The notes under the pieces are model-generated. The model made no database searches and was not told where the DNA came from. It saw only the letters and a program-made list of their open reading frames with translations. Shown in pieces: positions 20,286 through 31,761 of a stretch of 64,000 nt of DNA. Position 1 is the first letter of the stretch; every line of letters begins with the position of its first letter. Source of the stretch: Cupriavidus sp. IDO (GTDB lineage Bacteria > Pseudomonadota > Gammaproteobacteria > Burkholderiales > Burkholderiaceae); contig NZ_JWMA01000006.1 in the NCBI RefSeq assembly GCF_000812465.1, forward strand, positions 149,887 to 213,886, written 5' to 3'. The position numbers and the translations under genes were made by a program.

Positions 20286-21257
20286 TCATTCGAGCGTGAT
20301 GCCGACATCGTTGATGATGCGGCTCCATTTGTCGCGGTCGCTCTTCATCACCGTGTCAAAGGCCTCCGGCGTGCCGCCCACCGGCACCAGGTTCAGGTCC
20401 TGCATCTTCTTTGCGACTTCCGGCAGGCGCACGATGCGCGCGACCTCGCGCGACAGCGCCTCGACCCTGGCCTTCGGCACGCCCGCGGGAAACAGCAAGC
20501 CCATCCAGGCATCGGGCTCGAAGCCCTTGTAGCCCGCTTCGCGGAAGGTCGGCACCTTTGGCAGCAGCGCCGAGCGCTCGGTGCCGGCAATGGCTACCGG
20601 CACCAGCTTGCCGCCCTGCAGCAGCGGCATGGCGGTGCCCACGGCAATGAAGCCCAGCTTGACATGGCCCGCTGCCAGGTCCGTCGCCAGCGGCGCACCA
20701 CCCTTGTAGGCGACGTGGTCCATCTGCAACCCCGCCTCGCGCCTGAACAGCTCGCCCAGGATATGCCCGGTGGTGCCGGCCCCGTAGGAGCCGTACGGAT
20801 ATTTGCCCGGATTGGCCTTGAGCAGCGCCACCACCTCGGGCAGCGTGCGCGCCGGGAAGTCCGGCGACACCGCCAGGATGGTGGACGAGATCGCCACCTC
20901 GCTGACCGGCGTGAAATCCGCGATCGGGTCATAGCCGATGCGCTGGTACAGCGAGGGGTTCTGCACGTGCGCGGTGAAGGTCAGCAGCGCGGTATAGCCG
21001 TCCTTCGCGGCCCGGGCCACGTATTTGGTGCCCGTGGTGGTGCCGGCGCCGGGCTTGTTGTCGACGATGACCGGCTGCCCCCAGGTTTTCGTCAGCTCCT
21101 GGCCGATCAGCCGCGCCACGGCGTCGTTCACATTCCCGGCCACCGACGGTACCACGATGGTCAGGGGGCGCGAGGGATAGGCTTCGGCCTCGGCGGCGGC
21201 ACCATTCGCCACAGCGGCGGCCAGCACCACACCAAGCACAGCGGCTCTGATGAACAT
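20286..21257 (-). CDS. Bug-family tripartite tricarboxylate receptor
   Basis: 323 residues. Signal peptide to about residue 24 (ending GAAAEAE), then YPSRPLTIVVPSVAGN, DNKPGAGTTTGT and MDHVAYKGGAP, the conserved Bug blocks. It is a periplasmic solute receptor, here first gene of a three-gene operon with an MDR reductase and a CaiB-type CoA-transferase, divergent from a LysR regulator. ATG at 21257 has AGGAG nine bases upstream; the open frame runs further upstream into the intergenic region but lacks a signal peptide there. The ligand is probably the inducer-related organic acid, not identifiable from sequence. Confidence 0.9.
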   Translation of the reverse strand: MFIRAAVLGVVLAAAVANGAAAEAEAYPSRPLTIVVPSVAGNVNDAVARLIGQELTKTWGQPVIVDNKPGAGTTTGTKYVARAAKDGYTALLTFTAHVQNPSLYQRIGYDPIADFTPVSEVAISSTILAVSPDFPARTLPEVVALLKANPGKYPYGSYGAGTTGHILGELFRREAGLQMDHVAYKGGAPLATDLAAGHVKLGFIAVGTAMPLLQGGKLVPVAIAGTERSALLPKVPTFREAGYKGFEPDAWMGLLFPAGVPKARVEALSREVARIVRLPEVAKKMQDLNLVPVGGTPEAFDTVMKSDRDKWSRIINDVGITLE

Positions 21258-21442
21258 TCGGTTTGTCTCCTGTGTGCGGCTCCCTGCTGTGTCCGAGAGA
21301 TGCCTTGCCCGCAGTCTAGGCCAGTGCCCCGCACCGCGCGATTCCTGCGCGGACCGACGCAAGTCCTGCCGGGAATGGCGGCCGGACGCAACACAGGCTT
21401 TACAATGCGCCGACCCCACTCTTGCGCGACAACGCGGGCGCC

Positions 21443-22342
21443 ATGCGATTCGAGGATCTTGAAGCCTTCCTGGTTGTCAGCGAGCACGGCAATCTGCACC
21501 GCGCCGCCGACACCCTGGGCATGACCCAGTCCGGCTTGTCCAAGACGCTGGCACGGCTGGAAGGCGAAGCCGGCATGCCGCTGTTCGAGCGCACCCCCCG
21601 CGGGCTGGTGCCGACCAGCGTGGGCCGCACCCTGCTCGCCCACGCGCGCCGGATCTCGCTGGCCGCCAGCGACATGCGCAACGAGCTGGCCGAGCAGCGC
21701 CTGGCGCGGACCGGCTCGGTGCGCCTGGGAGCGATTCCGTACCTGGTGCCTTCATTGCTCTCGCCACTGCTGGCCCGCTTCTTCATCAGCCGGCCGCTGG
21801 CCGTTTTCTCGATTGACACGCACCTGAGCGCGCGGCTGATGGCGGTCCTGCAAAGCGGCAATGTCGACCTGATCCTCGCGGCCCGCCCCACCAGCGTGCC
21901 CGAGGATGTCTGCGGCCTGCCGCTGGGCCCGCTGACCATGCAGATCGTCGCCCGCACCGGGCATCCGCGCCGCGCGGCCTTCCACACGCTGGCCGACCTG
22001 AGCGAAGAGCGCTGGGCCGTGCCCGCCAGCTCGCTCTACCTGCGGCAATGGCTGGAAGAGCGCTTTACCTCGATCGGCCTGCCGCCACCCCGCGTGGCCG
22101 TTGAAAGCACGGCATCGCCGATCGCGTTCGGCGAACTGCTGCGCCAGTCCGACCTGCTTGGCATCATGCCGCCCCGCATCCTGAAACAGGCTGAAGGACA
22201 GGGACTGGCGGCCATCGAAGGCCCCGGCATGTCATGGCAGCATGAGCTGGCCATGTTCTGGCGGGCGAGCGGATACCTGTCGCCCATCTGCCAGGATTTC
22301 CGGGATGCGGTGGTGAAATGGTGCGAGGAAATGGAGATCTGA
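21443..22342 (+). CDS. LysR-family transcriptional regulator
   Basis: 299 residues from the ATG at 21443 (MRFEDLEAFLVV). A winged helix-turn-helix occupies residues 2-60 (NLHRAADTLGMTQSGLSKTLARLE), followed by a periplasmic-binding-like effector domain. It is transcribed divergently from the Bug/oxidoreductase/CaiB operon with 185 bp between start codons, the classic LysR arrangement, so it probably controls that operon. A TACAAT at 21401-21406 is a plausible -10 for it. A TTG at 21422 is in frame but gives an atypical N-terminus. Confidence 0.92.
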   Translation: MRFEDLEAFLVVSEHGNLHRAADTLGMTQSGLSKTLARLEGEAGMPLFERTPRGLVPTSVGRTLLAHARRISLAASDMRNELAEQRLARTGSVRLGAIPYLVPSLLSPLLARFFISRPLAVFSIDTHLSARLMAVLQSGNVDLILAARPTSVPEDVCGLPLGPLTMQIVARTGHPRRAAFHTLADLSEERWAVPASSLYLRQWLEERFTSIGLPPPRVAVESTASPIAFGELLRQSDLLGIMPPRILKQAEGQGLAAIEGPGMSWQHELAMFWRASGYLSPICQDFRDAVVKWCEEMEI

Positions 22343-22344
22343 CT

Positions 22345-22369
22345 GGCGATGGGGATTGCCCCCATCGCC
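22345..22369. terminator. Hairpin between convergent genes
   Basis: GGCGATGGGG and CCCCATCGCC make a 10-bp stem with a 5-nt loop, two bases after the LysR stop and 13 bases from the end of the convergent gene. There is no T run on either side, so termination efficiency is uncertain. Confidence 0.5.
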
Positions 22370-22381
22370 TGACGACGCCGC

Positions 22382-23452
22382 TTACTTTTCAGCCAGCACC
22401 TTGCGCACGGCATCCGTAACCTGCGCCACCACGCCTTCGCGCCAGTCGTCGGTATCGCCGTAGAAAGCCTTCCACATGGCCTGCTTGATCAGCGTGCGCT
22501 GGTTCTCGTCGGCCTCGGGATGGCGATGCAGCCAGTGGTCGCCGCGCAGGGCATCGAGGACTTCGCTCACCGGCAGCGTGCCAAATTCCAGGGCGATGCC
22601 GGCATAGTCGACGGAGGGCAGCGTTTCCGGTACCGCCAGCCAGGCCAGGCCGGTCAGGTTGGCCGAAGTCGATGAGCCGTCATAGATCGAGGTGACGTCG
22701 CTACCCCAGATCTTGCGCGTGCGGGCGACCTGCCCGGTCTCGTCCGGACCCATGTAGATCGATTCGCCATAGCCCCAGGGCCCGAGCCCGGTGTGGATGT
22801 CGATCCAGCGCAGCGTTTGGCGGCCGGCGCCGAAGCGCGCCAGTACCCGCCGCAGCGTGTAGTTGCTCCAGGTAGCCTTGTCGCCGCCGAAGAACATGCC
22901 GTCCGGCTCCTGGTACTGGCCGCCACTCACCGCGGCCTGGTACCACTGCATGCCGCGCTCGGCGACCATTTTCATCAGCTGCGCCTGGTCGACATCGGAC
23001 GGCGGCCATTGAGGCGGCAGCAGCAGCGGCGAGACCTCCGCATACGGCGTGTTGTACGGCAGCGGCTGCGTGAAATCCATGAAGTTGCGGTTCAGGTCAA
23101 CGTTGTCCTCGTTGACCCGCCGCAGGTGCGAAAAGCCATAGGGATTGATCGCGTGGACCAGCAGCAGGCTGATACCGGTGGCCTCGCAGTCGGCCAGCAG
23201 CGAGGCGTCTTCCAGTATGGCGACCTGCGCGCCCGCGCCGCAGAAACCCTCCGCGCCGTGCGTGCCGGAGGTGATCATCAGGCAATGGCGGGCATCGGCC
23301 GCGCCGGTCCAGGCCACGTCCATCGCCAGGTCTTCGCCCGCGCTGCCGCGCTTGGTGGGATGGGGGAACTCCGCCAGCGTCGCCCCCGCGCCGCGCGCGG
23401 CGGTCAGGAACTTCTGGCGGGCTTCGGCATAACTGCGCGAGAACTGACTCAT
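22382..23452 (-). CDS. M14-like metallocarboxypeptidase family protein (DUF2817)
   Basis: 356 residues. Putative zinc ligands follow the M14/succinylglutamate desuccinylase pattern: H65 and E68 in SGTHGAEGF, the block NEDNVDLNRNF at 114-124, D218/H220 in WIDIHTGLG, and a late Glu in GIALEFGT as possible catalytic base. No signal peptide is seen, so it is probably cytosolic. Proteins of this type are annotated as DUF2817; the substrate is unknown. It could act on a small amide or peptide, which fits the peptidase-rich operon starting 1 kb upstream, but it has its own spacing and is not tightly linked. Confidence 0.82.
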   Translation of the reverse strand: MSQFSRSYAEARQKFLTAARGAGATLAEFPHPTKRGSAGEDLAMDVAWTGAADARHCLMITSGTHGAEGFCGAGAQVAILEDASLLADCEATGISLLLVHAINPYGFSHLRRVNEDNVDLNRNFMDFTQPLPYNTPYAEVSPLLLPPQWPPSDVDQAQLMKMVAERGMQWYQAAVSGGQYQEPDGMFFGGDKATWSNYTLRRVLARFGAGRQTLRWIDIHTGLGPWGYGESIYMGPDETGQVARTRKIWGSDVTSIYDGSSTSANLTGLAWLAVPETLPSVDYAGIALEFGTLPVSEVLDALRGDHWLHRHPEADENQRTLIKQAMWKAFYGDTDDWREGVVAQVTDAVRKVLAEK

Positions 23453-23527
23453 GGCGGCGCACCGTCGCGAATGGCAATGCAGGCATTAGACGCCAATTCC
23501 GGCCGGCTTGCCAGCGGGCGCGGGGCG

Positions 23528-24289
23528 CTAGAACAGCGATCCGGTACTGCCGGCAGGCGCCGCGTCTTCCGGCCCCCACACGCCCGGGGAACCGAATGCC
23601 TGCGGATGCATTTCAATCCCGGCCGCGGCGAGCTGCGCGGTGGACAGCACCAGGTGACGCGCCAGCCAATCGTGCAGGCTGCGCAGGAAACGGATGTTGT
23701 CGACGCTGTTCGAAGCCGCAATCAGGCGTTCCAGCTTGATGTGCGCGGTATAGACGTCCAGCAGGTTGGTGGCCCGCAAGCGCGGTGGCGTGGTGGGGCT
23801 GCGCTCGATCGCCAGGATGCGGCGGACCTGCGCCGTCGTGATCTCGCCCGTGCGCTGGTACTGCTCGTAAACTGCCTCAAGCGGCGCAAAGCGCACGGTG
23901 GGTTGCACGCGCGGCACCGCGGCGGCCTTTTCCATGCGGAGCACGAGGTAGCGGATGGCGGCGGCGCGCTGCGCGGCCTCGGCCTGCGCGGCCGTAGGCC
24001 GGCGGGCGCGGGCCGGTGGCGGCAGATTGCCTGGCTCGGCCAACCGGCTGACGACATCGCGCTCGGTGTAGTCCGGCACTTGCGCAAGCAGCCCCGCATG
24101 CAGCACTGCAGCGCGGGCGCAGTCTTCGCCGAAAGGATATTCGTGGCCGGCAGGGTCTCGCAGGATGTAGGCCTGGCCGGTGGGGAAGCCGTGATGCCGC
24201 CTGCTGTTGCCGCGCGCGTGGCAACGCGTGTCGAGATCGACGAAATCCTTGCGTACGGGAATCCAGCCCCCGTCCTGTGCCTGGGTCAT
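23528..24289 (-). CDS. Hypothetical protein, mostly helical, with N-terminal Cys/His-rich segment
   Basis: 253 residues from the ATG at 24289 (MTQAQDGGWIPV). The first 60 residues contain DLDTRCHARGNSRRHHGF and FGEDCARA, whose Cys and His could bind a metal, and the phrase about GQAYILRDPAGHEYPFGEDC resembles small modules that describe a bound residue. The rest (about 90-240) is Ala/Arg-rich and helical, with no membrane segment. I do not recognise a family. Spacing from dppA upstream is 100 bp, so it may be the last gene of that operon or separate. Codon use fits the neighbours, supporting a real gene. Confidence 0.6.
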   Translation of the reverse strand: MTQAQDGGWIPVRKDFVDLDTRCHARGNSRRHHGFPTGQAYILRDPAGHEYPFGEDCARAAVLHAGLLAQVPDYTERDVVSRLAEPGNLPPPARARRPTAAQAEAAQRAAAIRYLVLRMEKAAAVPRVQPTVRFAPLEAVYEQYQRTGEITTAQVRRILAIERSPTTPPRLRATNLLDVYTAHIKLERLIAASNSVDNIRFLRSLHDWLARHLVLSTAQLAAAGIEMHPQAFGSPGVWGPEDAAPAGSTGSLF

Positions 24290-24389
24290 GAGTCTGCGGT
24301 ATTGCCTGGAGAAGACGGCGGAGGCGCTGCACGGCCCGCGCCGCAAACCGCTATTGTCGCCGATCCCCGGCCATGCGCGGCTGAAACGG

Positions 24390-25208
24390 CTACTTCAGCA
24401 TGAACGACATGGCCGACAGGCAGTTCAGCATGCGCACTGCGGACTGGACCGAATCGGCACCAAAAGACAGCGTGACGCCGTCGATGCGATCGAGCGCCGG
24501 CCACTGGCAGAACAGGTCTGCGTGGGCGGAAGTCTGCGTCTGCAGCCGGCAGGTCACCGGGGCCGCGATCTGCAGGCAACTGGCCCGGGCACGCTCGCGC
24601 ACCGCGGTTTCGGCTGCCGCGGCAATGGCTTCGCGCGCCGCGGCCGGCGAAAGCGTCGTACCGCTGCCGAAGCCGGCCGCGGACTTGGTCTCGACATAGC
24701 GCACCCACGGCATCAGCGCCTGCGTCTCCTGCACGAAGACATCGTCGCCGCTGGCCAGCAGGACCGGCACGCCGAACTCTCCCGCCAGCGCCGCGTACAG
24801 GCCGGCTTCGCCCAGTTCCTGGCCGTTCAGCCAGACCCGGGCAAATGCGCTGCTGTTGATGGTGTGCGCCAGCACGCCGCGGCTCTGCGCGCGGCCGTGG
24901 TAGCCGATCATGAATACGCCGTCGCAGCCCGTCTCCACCCCGGCCATCATGCCGAGGTAGCGAGGCTTGCCCAGCACGACCCGGGCGCGCGGGTCGAGCT
25001 GGTCAGGCAGCAGGTTGCGGAAGCCGCCGTGCGAGTCATTGACCAGCACCTGTGTGGCGCCGCCGGCAAAGGCGCCCTGCACGGCGGCATTGGCTTCGGC
25101 AGTCATCCATGCGCGCGCGCGCTCGTACTCGCCGTTGCCGGCCCGTGTCTGTTCAGCGTGGAAAACGCCGGCAATGCCTTCGATGTCAGTCGAGATCAGG
25201 ATTTTCAT
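24390..25208 (-). CDS. dppA: D-aminopeptidase DppA (M55 family)
   Basis: 272 residues. The N-terminus MKILISTDIEGIAG carries D8 and E10, and H60 (VNDSHGGFRN) and H104 (MIGYHGRA) fall at exactly the positions of the zinc ligands of Bacillus subtilis DppA; a Glu in NGQELGEAG (131-134) would complete the set. M55 enzymes form a ring-shaped decamer and release N-terminal D-amino acids from peptides such as D-Ala-D-Ala. Its start overlaps the stop of dmpA by four bases (25205-25208), so the two are translationally coupled, last in the peptide-uptake operon. Cytosolic. Confidence 0.93.
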   Translation of the reverse strand: MKILISTDIEGIAGVFHAEQTRAGNGEYERARAWMTAEANAAVQGAFAGGATQVLVNDSHGGFRNLLPDQLDPRARVVLGKPRYLGMMAGVETGCDGVFMIGYHGRAQSRGVLAHTINSSAFARVWLNGQELGEAGLYAALAGEFGVPVLLASGDDVFVQETQALMPWVRYVETKSAAGFGSGTTLSPAAAREAIAAAAETAVRERARASCLQIAAPVTCRLQTQTSAHADLFCQWPALDRIDGVTLSFGADSVQSAVRMLNCLSAMSFMLK

Positions 25209-26248
25209 GATGAAGACGCTGCCAGTTCCGGCATCAGGTCCAGCAAGGCGCGCCGGCTATGGCCATCGCGTCCCTGTACGGTTTGGGCGCACCACAGCGC
25301 GCGCAGGATGGCCTGCTCGACGCTGTCGGCAGCGGCCCTGAACAGCGGATCGAGCCGGCTCTCGTGGACCATGGCCACCGCAGGCATCGGCATGTCCGCG
25401 TGCTGCGGCACCGTATAGGCGGTGGAGAATGCCAGCGCGATGTCGCCGGAGCCATGCCCGAACACGGAGCCGGTGCGCGCCAGCCCCGCACCGGCACGCA
25501 GCGACAGGCGCCGCAGCTGGCGCGCGTCCAGCGGCGCATTCGTGGCCACGATCATGATGATCGAGCCCTTCTCCGGCCCGGCCGCCTGCTGCGCAAGCCG
25601 CTCCGCCAGCATCGCGCCAACCGCGCGGCCCGCGATGGTCAGCGACTCCGGCGTGCCGAAATTGGCCAGCACCAGTGCGCCGACGCAGTAGCCGCCGGCC
25701 ATTCGTGACGCAGAGCCGATGCCACCCTTCACACCGAACGACGACATGCCGCGCCCTGCCCCGACCGCGCCCTGTTCAAACTCCGTATCCGCCGACGCAC
25801 AAGCCGTTGCGTAGTGGCGGCCGTTGACGACCATCGCCTGGATATCGTTGAGATAGCCGTCGTTGCACTCGAACACCAGCGGATTCACGGTAGGCAGCGA
25901 GCGCCCGACTTCCGGATTGGCCGTGATGGCCTCGCGAATCTGAGCCTGCGCCACCGCGCCGACGGAGAAAGTATTGGTCAGAGCAACGGGCGTTTCGAGA
26001 ACGCCAAGCTCTTCGACCTGCACCAGCCCCACGCTCTTGCCGAATCCGTTAATCACGGTGGCGGCAGCCGGCACCTTGTCGATGTAGGGATTGCCCGCGT
26101 GCGGGCGGACGACGGTCACGCCGGTCTGCAGGCCCGCCTCGTCCAGCGTGCAATGGCCGACGGTCACGCCGGGCACGTCGGCAATGCTGTCGAGCGCGCC
26201 GGCCGGCAGCGTGCCGATGGCCGGCATTCCGCGCATGGTGTCCGTCAT
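25205..26248 (-). CDS. dmpA: P1/S58 family aminopeptidase (DmpA/BapA type)
   Basis: 347 residues, N-terminal nucleophile hydrolase of MEROPS S58. The self-cleavage site is predicted between G228 and S229 in PEKGSIIMIVATNAPL, matching the Gly-Ser site of Ochrobactrum DmpA, so the protein should split into alpha and beta chains with Ser as nucleophile. N-terminal blocks SIADVPGVTVGH and NGFGKSVGL and the GVKGGIGSASR motif are typical. Family members release N-terminal L- or D-residues, and some (BapA) cleave beta-peptides. Starts 7 bp after gsiD and overlaps dppA. Confidence 0.92.
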   Translation of the reverse strand: MTDTMRGMPAIGTLPAGALDSIADVPGVTVGHCTLDEAGLQTGVTVVRPHAGNPYIDKVPAAATVINGFGKSVGLVQVEELGVLETPVALTNTFSVGAVAQAQIREAITANPEVGRSLPTVNPLVFECNDGYLNDIQAMVVNGRHYATACASADTEFEQGAVGAGRGMSSFGVKGGIGSASRMAGGYCVGALVLANFGTPESLTIAGRAVGAMLAERLAQQAAGPEKGSIIMIVATNAPLDARQLRRLSLRAGAGLARTGSVFGHGSGDIALAFSTAYTVPQHADMPMPAVAMVHESRLDPLFRAAADSVEQAILRALWCAQTVQGRDGHSRRALLDLMPELAASSS

Positions 26249-26255
26249 CGCAAAC

Positions 26256-27182
26256 TCAGCGACGGTCGATCTTGGGATCGAGCGCGTCGCGCAGCCCGTC
26301 GCCCAGCAGGTTGAAGGCCAGCACGGTCAGGAAAATCGCCAGGCTCGGGAAGATCGCCACGTGCGGCGCGGTCACCATGTCGGCGCGCGCCTCGTTGAGC
26401 ATCGCGCCCCATTCCGGCGTAGGCGGCTGCGCGCCAAGACCGAGGAACGACAGGCTTGCGGCGGTGATGATCGAGGTGCCGATCCGCATCGAGAAGTACA
26501 CCACGATGGACGACACCGTGCCCGGCAGGATATGCCGCATCAGGATGGTCCAGTCCGAGGCGCCGATGCTGCGCGCCGCTTCCACATAGGTCAGCCGCTT
26601 GAGCATCAGCGTATTGCCGCGCACCAGCCGTGCAAACGCCGGAATGCTGAAGATCGCGACCGCGAAGATCACGTTGGTCATGCCGTTGCCGAGGATGGCC
26701 ACGATGCCGATCGCGAGCAGGATGCCCGGGAAGGCGAACAGCACGTCGGAGATCCGCATCACGATGCGGTCCCACCAGCCCTCGTAGTAGCCGGCCAGCA
26801 GGCCCAGCACAGTGCCGATCACCGCGCCGATGATGACCGACAGGAAGCCCGCCGCCAGCGAGATCCGCGTACCGGCCAGGATGCGGCTGAAGATATCGCG
26901 CCCGAGCGAGTCGACGCCCATCCAGTGCGCGGCCGACGGCCCTGCGTTGAGCGCGTCGTAGTCGAAGAAGTTTTCCGGGTCGTACGGCACCAGGTGCGGC
27001 GACAGGACCGCCACCACGATCAGCAGCAGCACGAACACGCCGGCCCCCAGCGCCAGGTGCTGCTTGCGGAATTTGCGCCAGAACTCGCTCCAGGGCGTAC
27101 GCACGGCCTCGGGCACGGGGGCGGTGGCGGGTGCCGCTTCGTCTGCGGCGGGCGTGGAAAGCTGCGTCATGGCCGGCCTCAC
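26256..27182 (-). CDS. gsiD: Peptide/glutathione ABC transporter permease GsiD/DppC type
   Basis: 308 residues with an N-terminal cytoplasmic segment, one membrane span near residue 47-69 and five more in the BPD_transp_1 domain. The EAA loop is [21 protein letters not shown], marking contact with the ATPase. The family pairs DppB/DppC or GsiC/GsiD in dipeptide and glutathione importers. ATG at 27182 overlaps the stop of gsiC by four bases. Located in rpiR-iaaA-gsiABCD-dmpA-dppA. Confidence 0.93.
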   Translation of the reverse strand: MRPAMTQLSTPAADEAAPATAPVPEAVRTPWSEFWRKFRKQHLALGAGVFVLLLIVVAVLSPHLVPYDPENFFDYDALNAGPSAAHWMGVDSLGRDIFSRILAGTRISLAAGFLSVIIGAVIGTVLGLLAGYYEGWWDRIVMRISDVLFAFPGILLAIGIVAILGNGMTNVIFAVAIFSIPAFARLVRGNTLMLKRLTYVEAARSIGASDWTILMRHILPGTVSSIVVYFSMRIGTSIITAASLSFLGLGAQPPTPEWGAMLNEARADMVTAPHVAIFPSLAIFLTVLAFNLLGDGLRDALDPKIDRR

Positions 27183-28102
27183 TTATAGCGGATGGTGGGG
27201 TTGATCACGGTGTACAGCATGTCCACCACCAGGTTGATCAGGATGAATTCGAGCGAGAACAGCAGCACTTCGGCCTGGATCACAGGGTAGTCGCGCATTT
27301 CCACCGCATCGACCAGCAGCCGGCCTAGGCCCGGCCAGTTGAACACCTTCTCGACCACGATCGAGCCGCCCAGCAGGAAGCCGAATTGCAGGCCCATCAT
27401 GGTGACCACCGGGATCATGGCGTTGCGCAGCGTGTGCTTGGCCACGACCACCGTTTCATGCACGCCCTTGGCACGGGCGGTGCGGACAAAATCTTCCTGC
27501 AGCACTTCCACGAACGAGGCACGGGTAAAGCGCGCCATCACGGCCGCCACCGCCGCGCCCAGCGTGAGCGAAGGCAGGATGTAGTGCTTCCAGGTGTCGG
27601 CGCCGATCGACGGCAGCCAGCCCAGCTGCACCGAGAAAATTTCCATCAGCAGCATGCCCAGCGCAAAAGCCGGGAACGAAATCCCCGACACGGCCAGCGT
27701 CATGCCCAGCCGGTCCGGCCAGCGGTTGCGCCACACTGCCGAGCAAACCCCGATCACCATGCCGAACACCACCGCCCAGACCATCGAGGCCAGCGTCAGC
27801 AGCAGCGTCGGCATGAAGCGGTCGCCGATCTCCTCGCTCACCGGGCGCTTAGTGCGCAGCGAATGGCCGAACTCGCCACGGACCGCGTTCGAGAAGAAGT
27901 TCACGAACTGCTCGGGCATCGGCCGGTCCAGGCCCAGGTCCTTGCGCACCAGCTCGACCGTGGCCGCGTCGGCCTCGGGGCCGGCGGCCAGCCGCGCCGG
28001 GTCGCCGGGCAGCAGGTGGACGAACAGGAACACCAGCACTGCCACGATCAGCAATGTGGGGATCACGCCCAGGAATCGTTTGAGGAAATAGTTCAGCATC
28101 AC
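27179..28102 (-). CDS. gsiC: Peptide/glutathione ABC transporter permease GsiC/DppB type
   Basis: 307 residues. The N-terminus [20 protein letters not shown] is the family's characteristic first span, followed by five more spans and the EAA-type loop [21 protein letters not shown]. It forms the membrane channel with gsiD. The gap to the upstream binding-protein gene is 128 bp, wide for this operon, and holds three copies of TTACTGC within 28172-28195 plus a short hairpin (GCAGCG/CGCTGC, 28194-28213), perhaps setting the usual high ratio of binding protein to permease message. Confidence 0.93.
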   Translation of the reverse strand: MMLNYFLKRFLGVIPTLLIVAVLVFLFVHLLPGDPARLAAGPEADAATVELVRKDLGLDRPMPEQFVNFFSNAVRGEFGHSLRTKRPVSEEIGDRFMPTLLLTLASMVWAVVFGMVIGVCSAVWRNRWPDRLGMTLAVSGISFPAFALGMLLMEIFSVQLGWLPSIGADTWKHYILPSLTLGAAVAAVMARFTRASFVEVLQEDFVRTARAKGVHETVVVAKHTLRNAMIPVVTMMGLQFGFLLGGSIVVEKVFNWPGLGRLLVDAVEMRDYPVIQAEVLLFSLEFILINLVVDMLYTVINPTIRYK

Positions 28103-28230
28103 ACACCAGATTAAGAGGCCGCCAGCCGCCGCCCTGGCCCCCGCAAACCTGGGCAGGCGGCTTTCTACGGCTTACTGCTTACTGCTCGTTACTGCAGCGC
28201 ATTGCCACGCTGCGCAAGGCACTGCTGCAG

Positions 28231-29787
28231 TTATTGCTTGATGTCGATCTCGTCAAAATTGAACGAACCATCCGGCATCACATACGCACCGGCCAGGCGC
28301 TTGCTGCGTGCAAACAGCACCTTCTCCGTCACCAGGAAGGCCCACGGTGCATCCTTCCAGATGCGCTCCTGTGCGTCCTTGTACAGCCTGGCCTTCTCGC
28401 CGCGGTCCGTCGTGCGCAGGGCGCCGGCGATGTCGGCATCGACCTGGTCGTTCTTGTAGTACGCGGTGTTCAGCAGCTTGGGCGGCATCGATTCCGAAGC
28501 CAGCAGCGGACGCAGCGCCCAGTCCGATTCACCGGTCGACGACGACCAGCCCACGTAGTACATGCGCACGCCGGCCTCTTCCGGCTTCGGCACGCTTTCC
28601 ACCCTCTCCACGCGCTGGCCGGCTTCAAGCGCCTGCACCTGGGCCTTGATGCCCACCTGCTGCAGCTGCTGCTGCACGAACTGGATCACCTTCTGCGCGG
28701 TGGTGTGGTTGTAGGCCGACCACAGCGTGGTCTCGAAGCCGTTCGGATAGCCGGCTTCCTTCAGCAGCGCGCGCGCCTTGGCCGGGTCATACGGCCACGG
28801 GCCCAGCTTCTCGGCGAAGTCCACGCCCGGCGGCACCACGCCCTCGGACGGCACCGCGTAGCCGGCAAAGGCCACCTTGGCCAGTGCGTCCTTGTTGATC
28901 GCGTAGTTGATGGCCTGGCGCACCTTCGGGTCGTTGAACGGCTTGACCGTGGTGTTCAGGCTCAGGTAGCGCTGGATGATCGACGGCGCCGAGATCAGGT
29001 CCACCTTTGCGCTGTTCTTCAGCACGGCCGCTTGCTCGAACGGAATGCTGAAGGCAAAGTCCGCCTCGCCGGTCTGCATGATGGCGGCGCGGGTGTTGTT
29101 GTCCACCACCGGCTTCCAGGTGATCGTGTCGATCTTCGGATAGCCGGTCTTCCAGTAGCCTGCAAACTTCTTGCCCTTCAGGTGATCGGGCTGCTTCCAC
29201 TCCACGAACTCGAACGGGCCGGTGCCGACCGGGTGGAAGGCGATGTCCTTGCCGTACTTCTGCAGCGCCGCCGGCGAAATCATCACTGCCGACGGGTGGG
29301 CCAGCACGTTGATGAACGGCGAGAACGGCTCCTTCAGCGTGACCTTGACGGTATTGGCGTCGACCACATCGGTCCTGGCCACGCGGTTGAACAGCGTGTA
29401 GCGCTTGAGCTTGTTGGCCGGGTTGGTCACGCGGTCGAGGTTGGCCTTGACGGCGGCGGCGTCGAAGGTGGTGCCGTCGTGGAACTTGACACCCTTCTTC
29501 AGCTTGAAGGTGTAGGTGAGGCCGTCCTTGCTGACTTCATAGCTTTCGGCCAGCACGTTGACCAGCTTCATGTCCTTGTCCATGCCGAACAGGCCCTGAT
29601 AGAAGGACTTGCTGGCGGCCTGCGACAGCGTGTCGTTCGCATCGTACGGGTCCAGCGTGGTGAAGGTGGAGTACACCGCCATCACGGCGTCCTTGGCCGC
29701 GAAGGCGGGGGCCGAGACCAGCGTGCCCAGTGCGCCTACTGCAAAGGCGCCGGCGACGAGCCCGGGCGAAACCATACGTGCAGACAT
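28231..29787 (-). CDS. gsiB: Periplasmic peptide/glutathione-binding protein GsiB/DppA-SBP type
   Basis: 518 residues, SBP_bac_5 family. A signal peptide of about 30 residues ends at APAFAAKD. The mature protein has family blocks such as [34 protein letters not shown] and [12 protein letters not shown]. It captures oligopeptides, dipeptides or glutathione for GsiCD. AAGGAG with suitable spacing precedes the ATG at 29787. In E. coli the equivalent operon is iaaA-gsiABCD for glutathione; the peptidases downstream here suggest peptides with isoaspartyl, beta- or D-bonds as alternative cargo. Confidence 0.93.
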   Translation of the reverse strand: MSARMVSPGLVAGAFAVGALGTLVSAPAFAAKDAVMAVYSTFTTLDPYDANDTLSQAASKSFYQGLFGMDKDMKLVNVLAESYEVSKDGLTYTFKLKKGVKFHDGTTFDAAAVKANLDRVTNPANKLKRYTLFNRVARTDVVDANTVKVTLKEPFSPFINVLAHPSAVMISPAALQKYGKDIAFHPVGTGPFEFVEWKQPDHLKGKKFAGYWKTGYPKIDTITWKPVVDNNTRAAIMQTGEADFAFSIPFEQAAVLKNSAKVDLISAPSIIQRYLSLNTTVKPFNDPKVRQAINYAINKDALAKVAFAGYAVPSEGVVPPGVDFAEKLGPWPYDPAKARALLKEAGYPNGFETTLWSAYNHTTAQKVIQFVQQQLQQVGIKAQVQALEAGQRVERVESVPKPEEAGVRMYYVGWSSSTGESDWALRPLLASESMPPKLLNTAYYKNDQVDADIAGALRTTDRGEKARLYKDAQERIWKDAPWAFLVTEKVLFARSKRLAGAYVMPDGSFNFDEIDIKQ

Positions 29788-29816
29788 TATCGAATCTCCT
29801 TGGATAGACCAGAACT

Positions 29817-31706
<1,890 letters not shown>

Positions 31707-31761
31707 TGGTACCCCTTGATGCTTGAAGCGTGATTCCTGCCTGGATGACTGAAGCCGCGCC

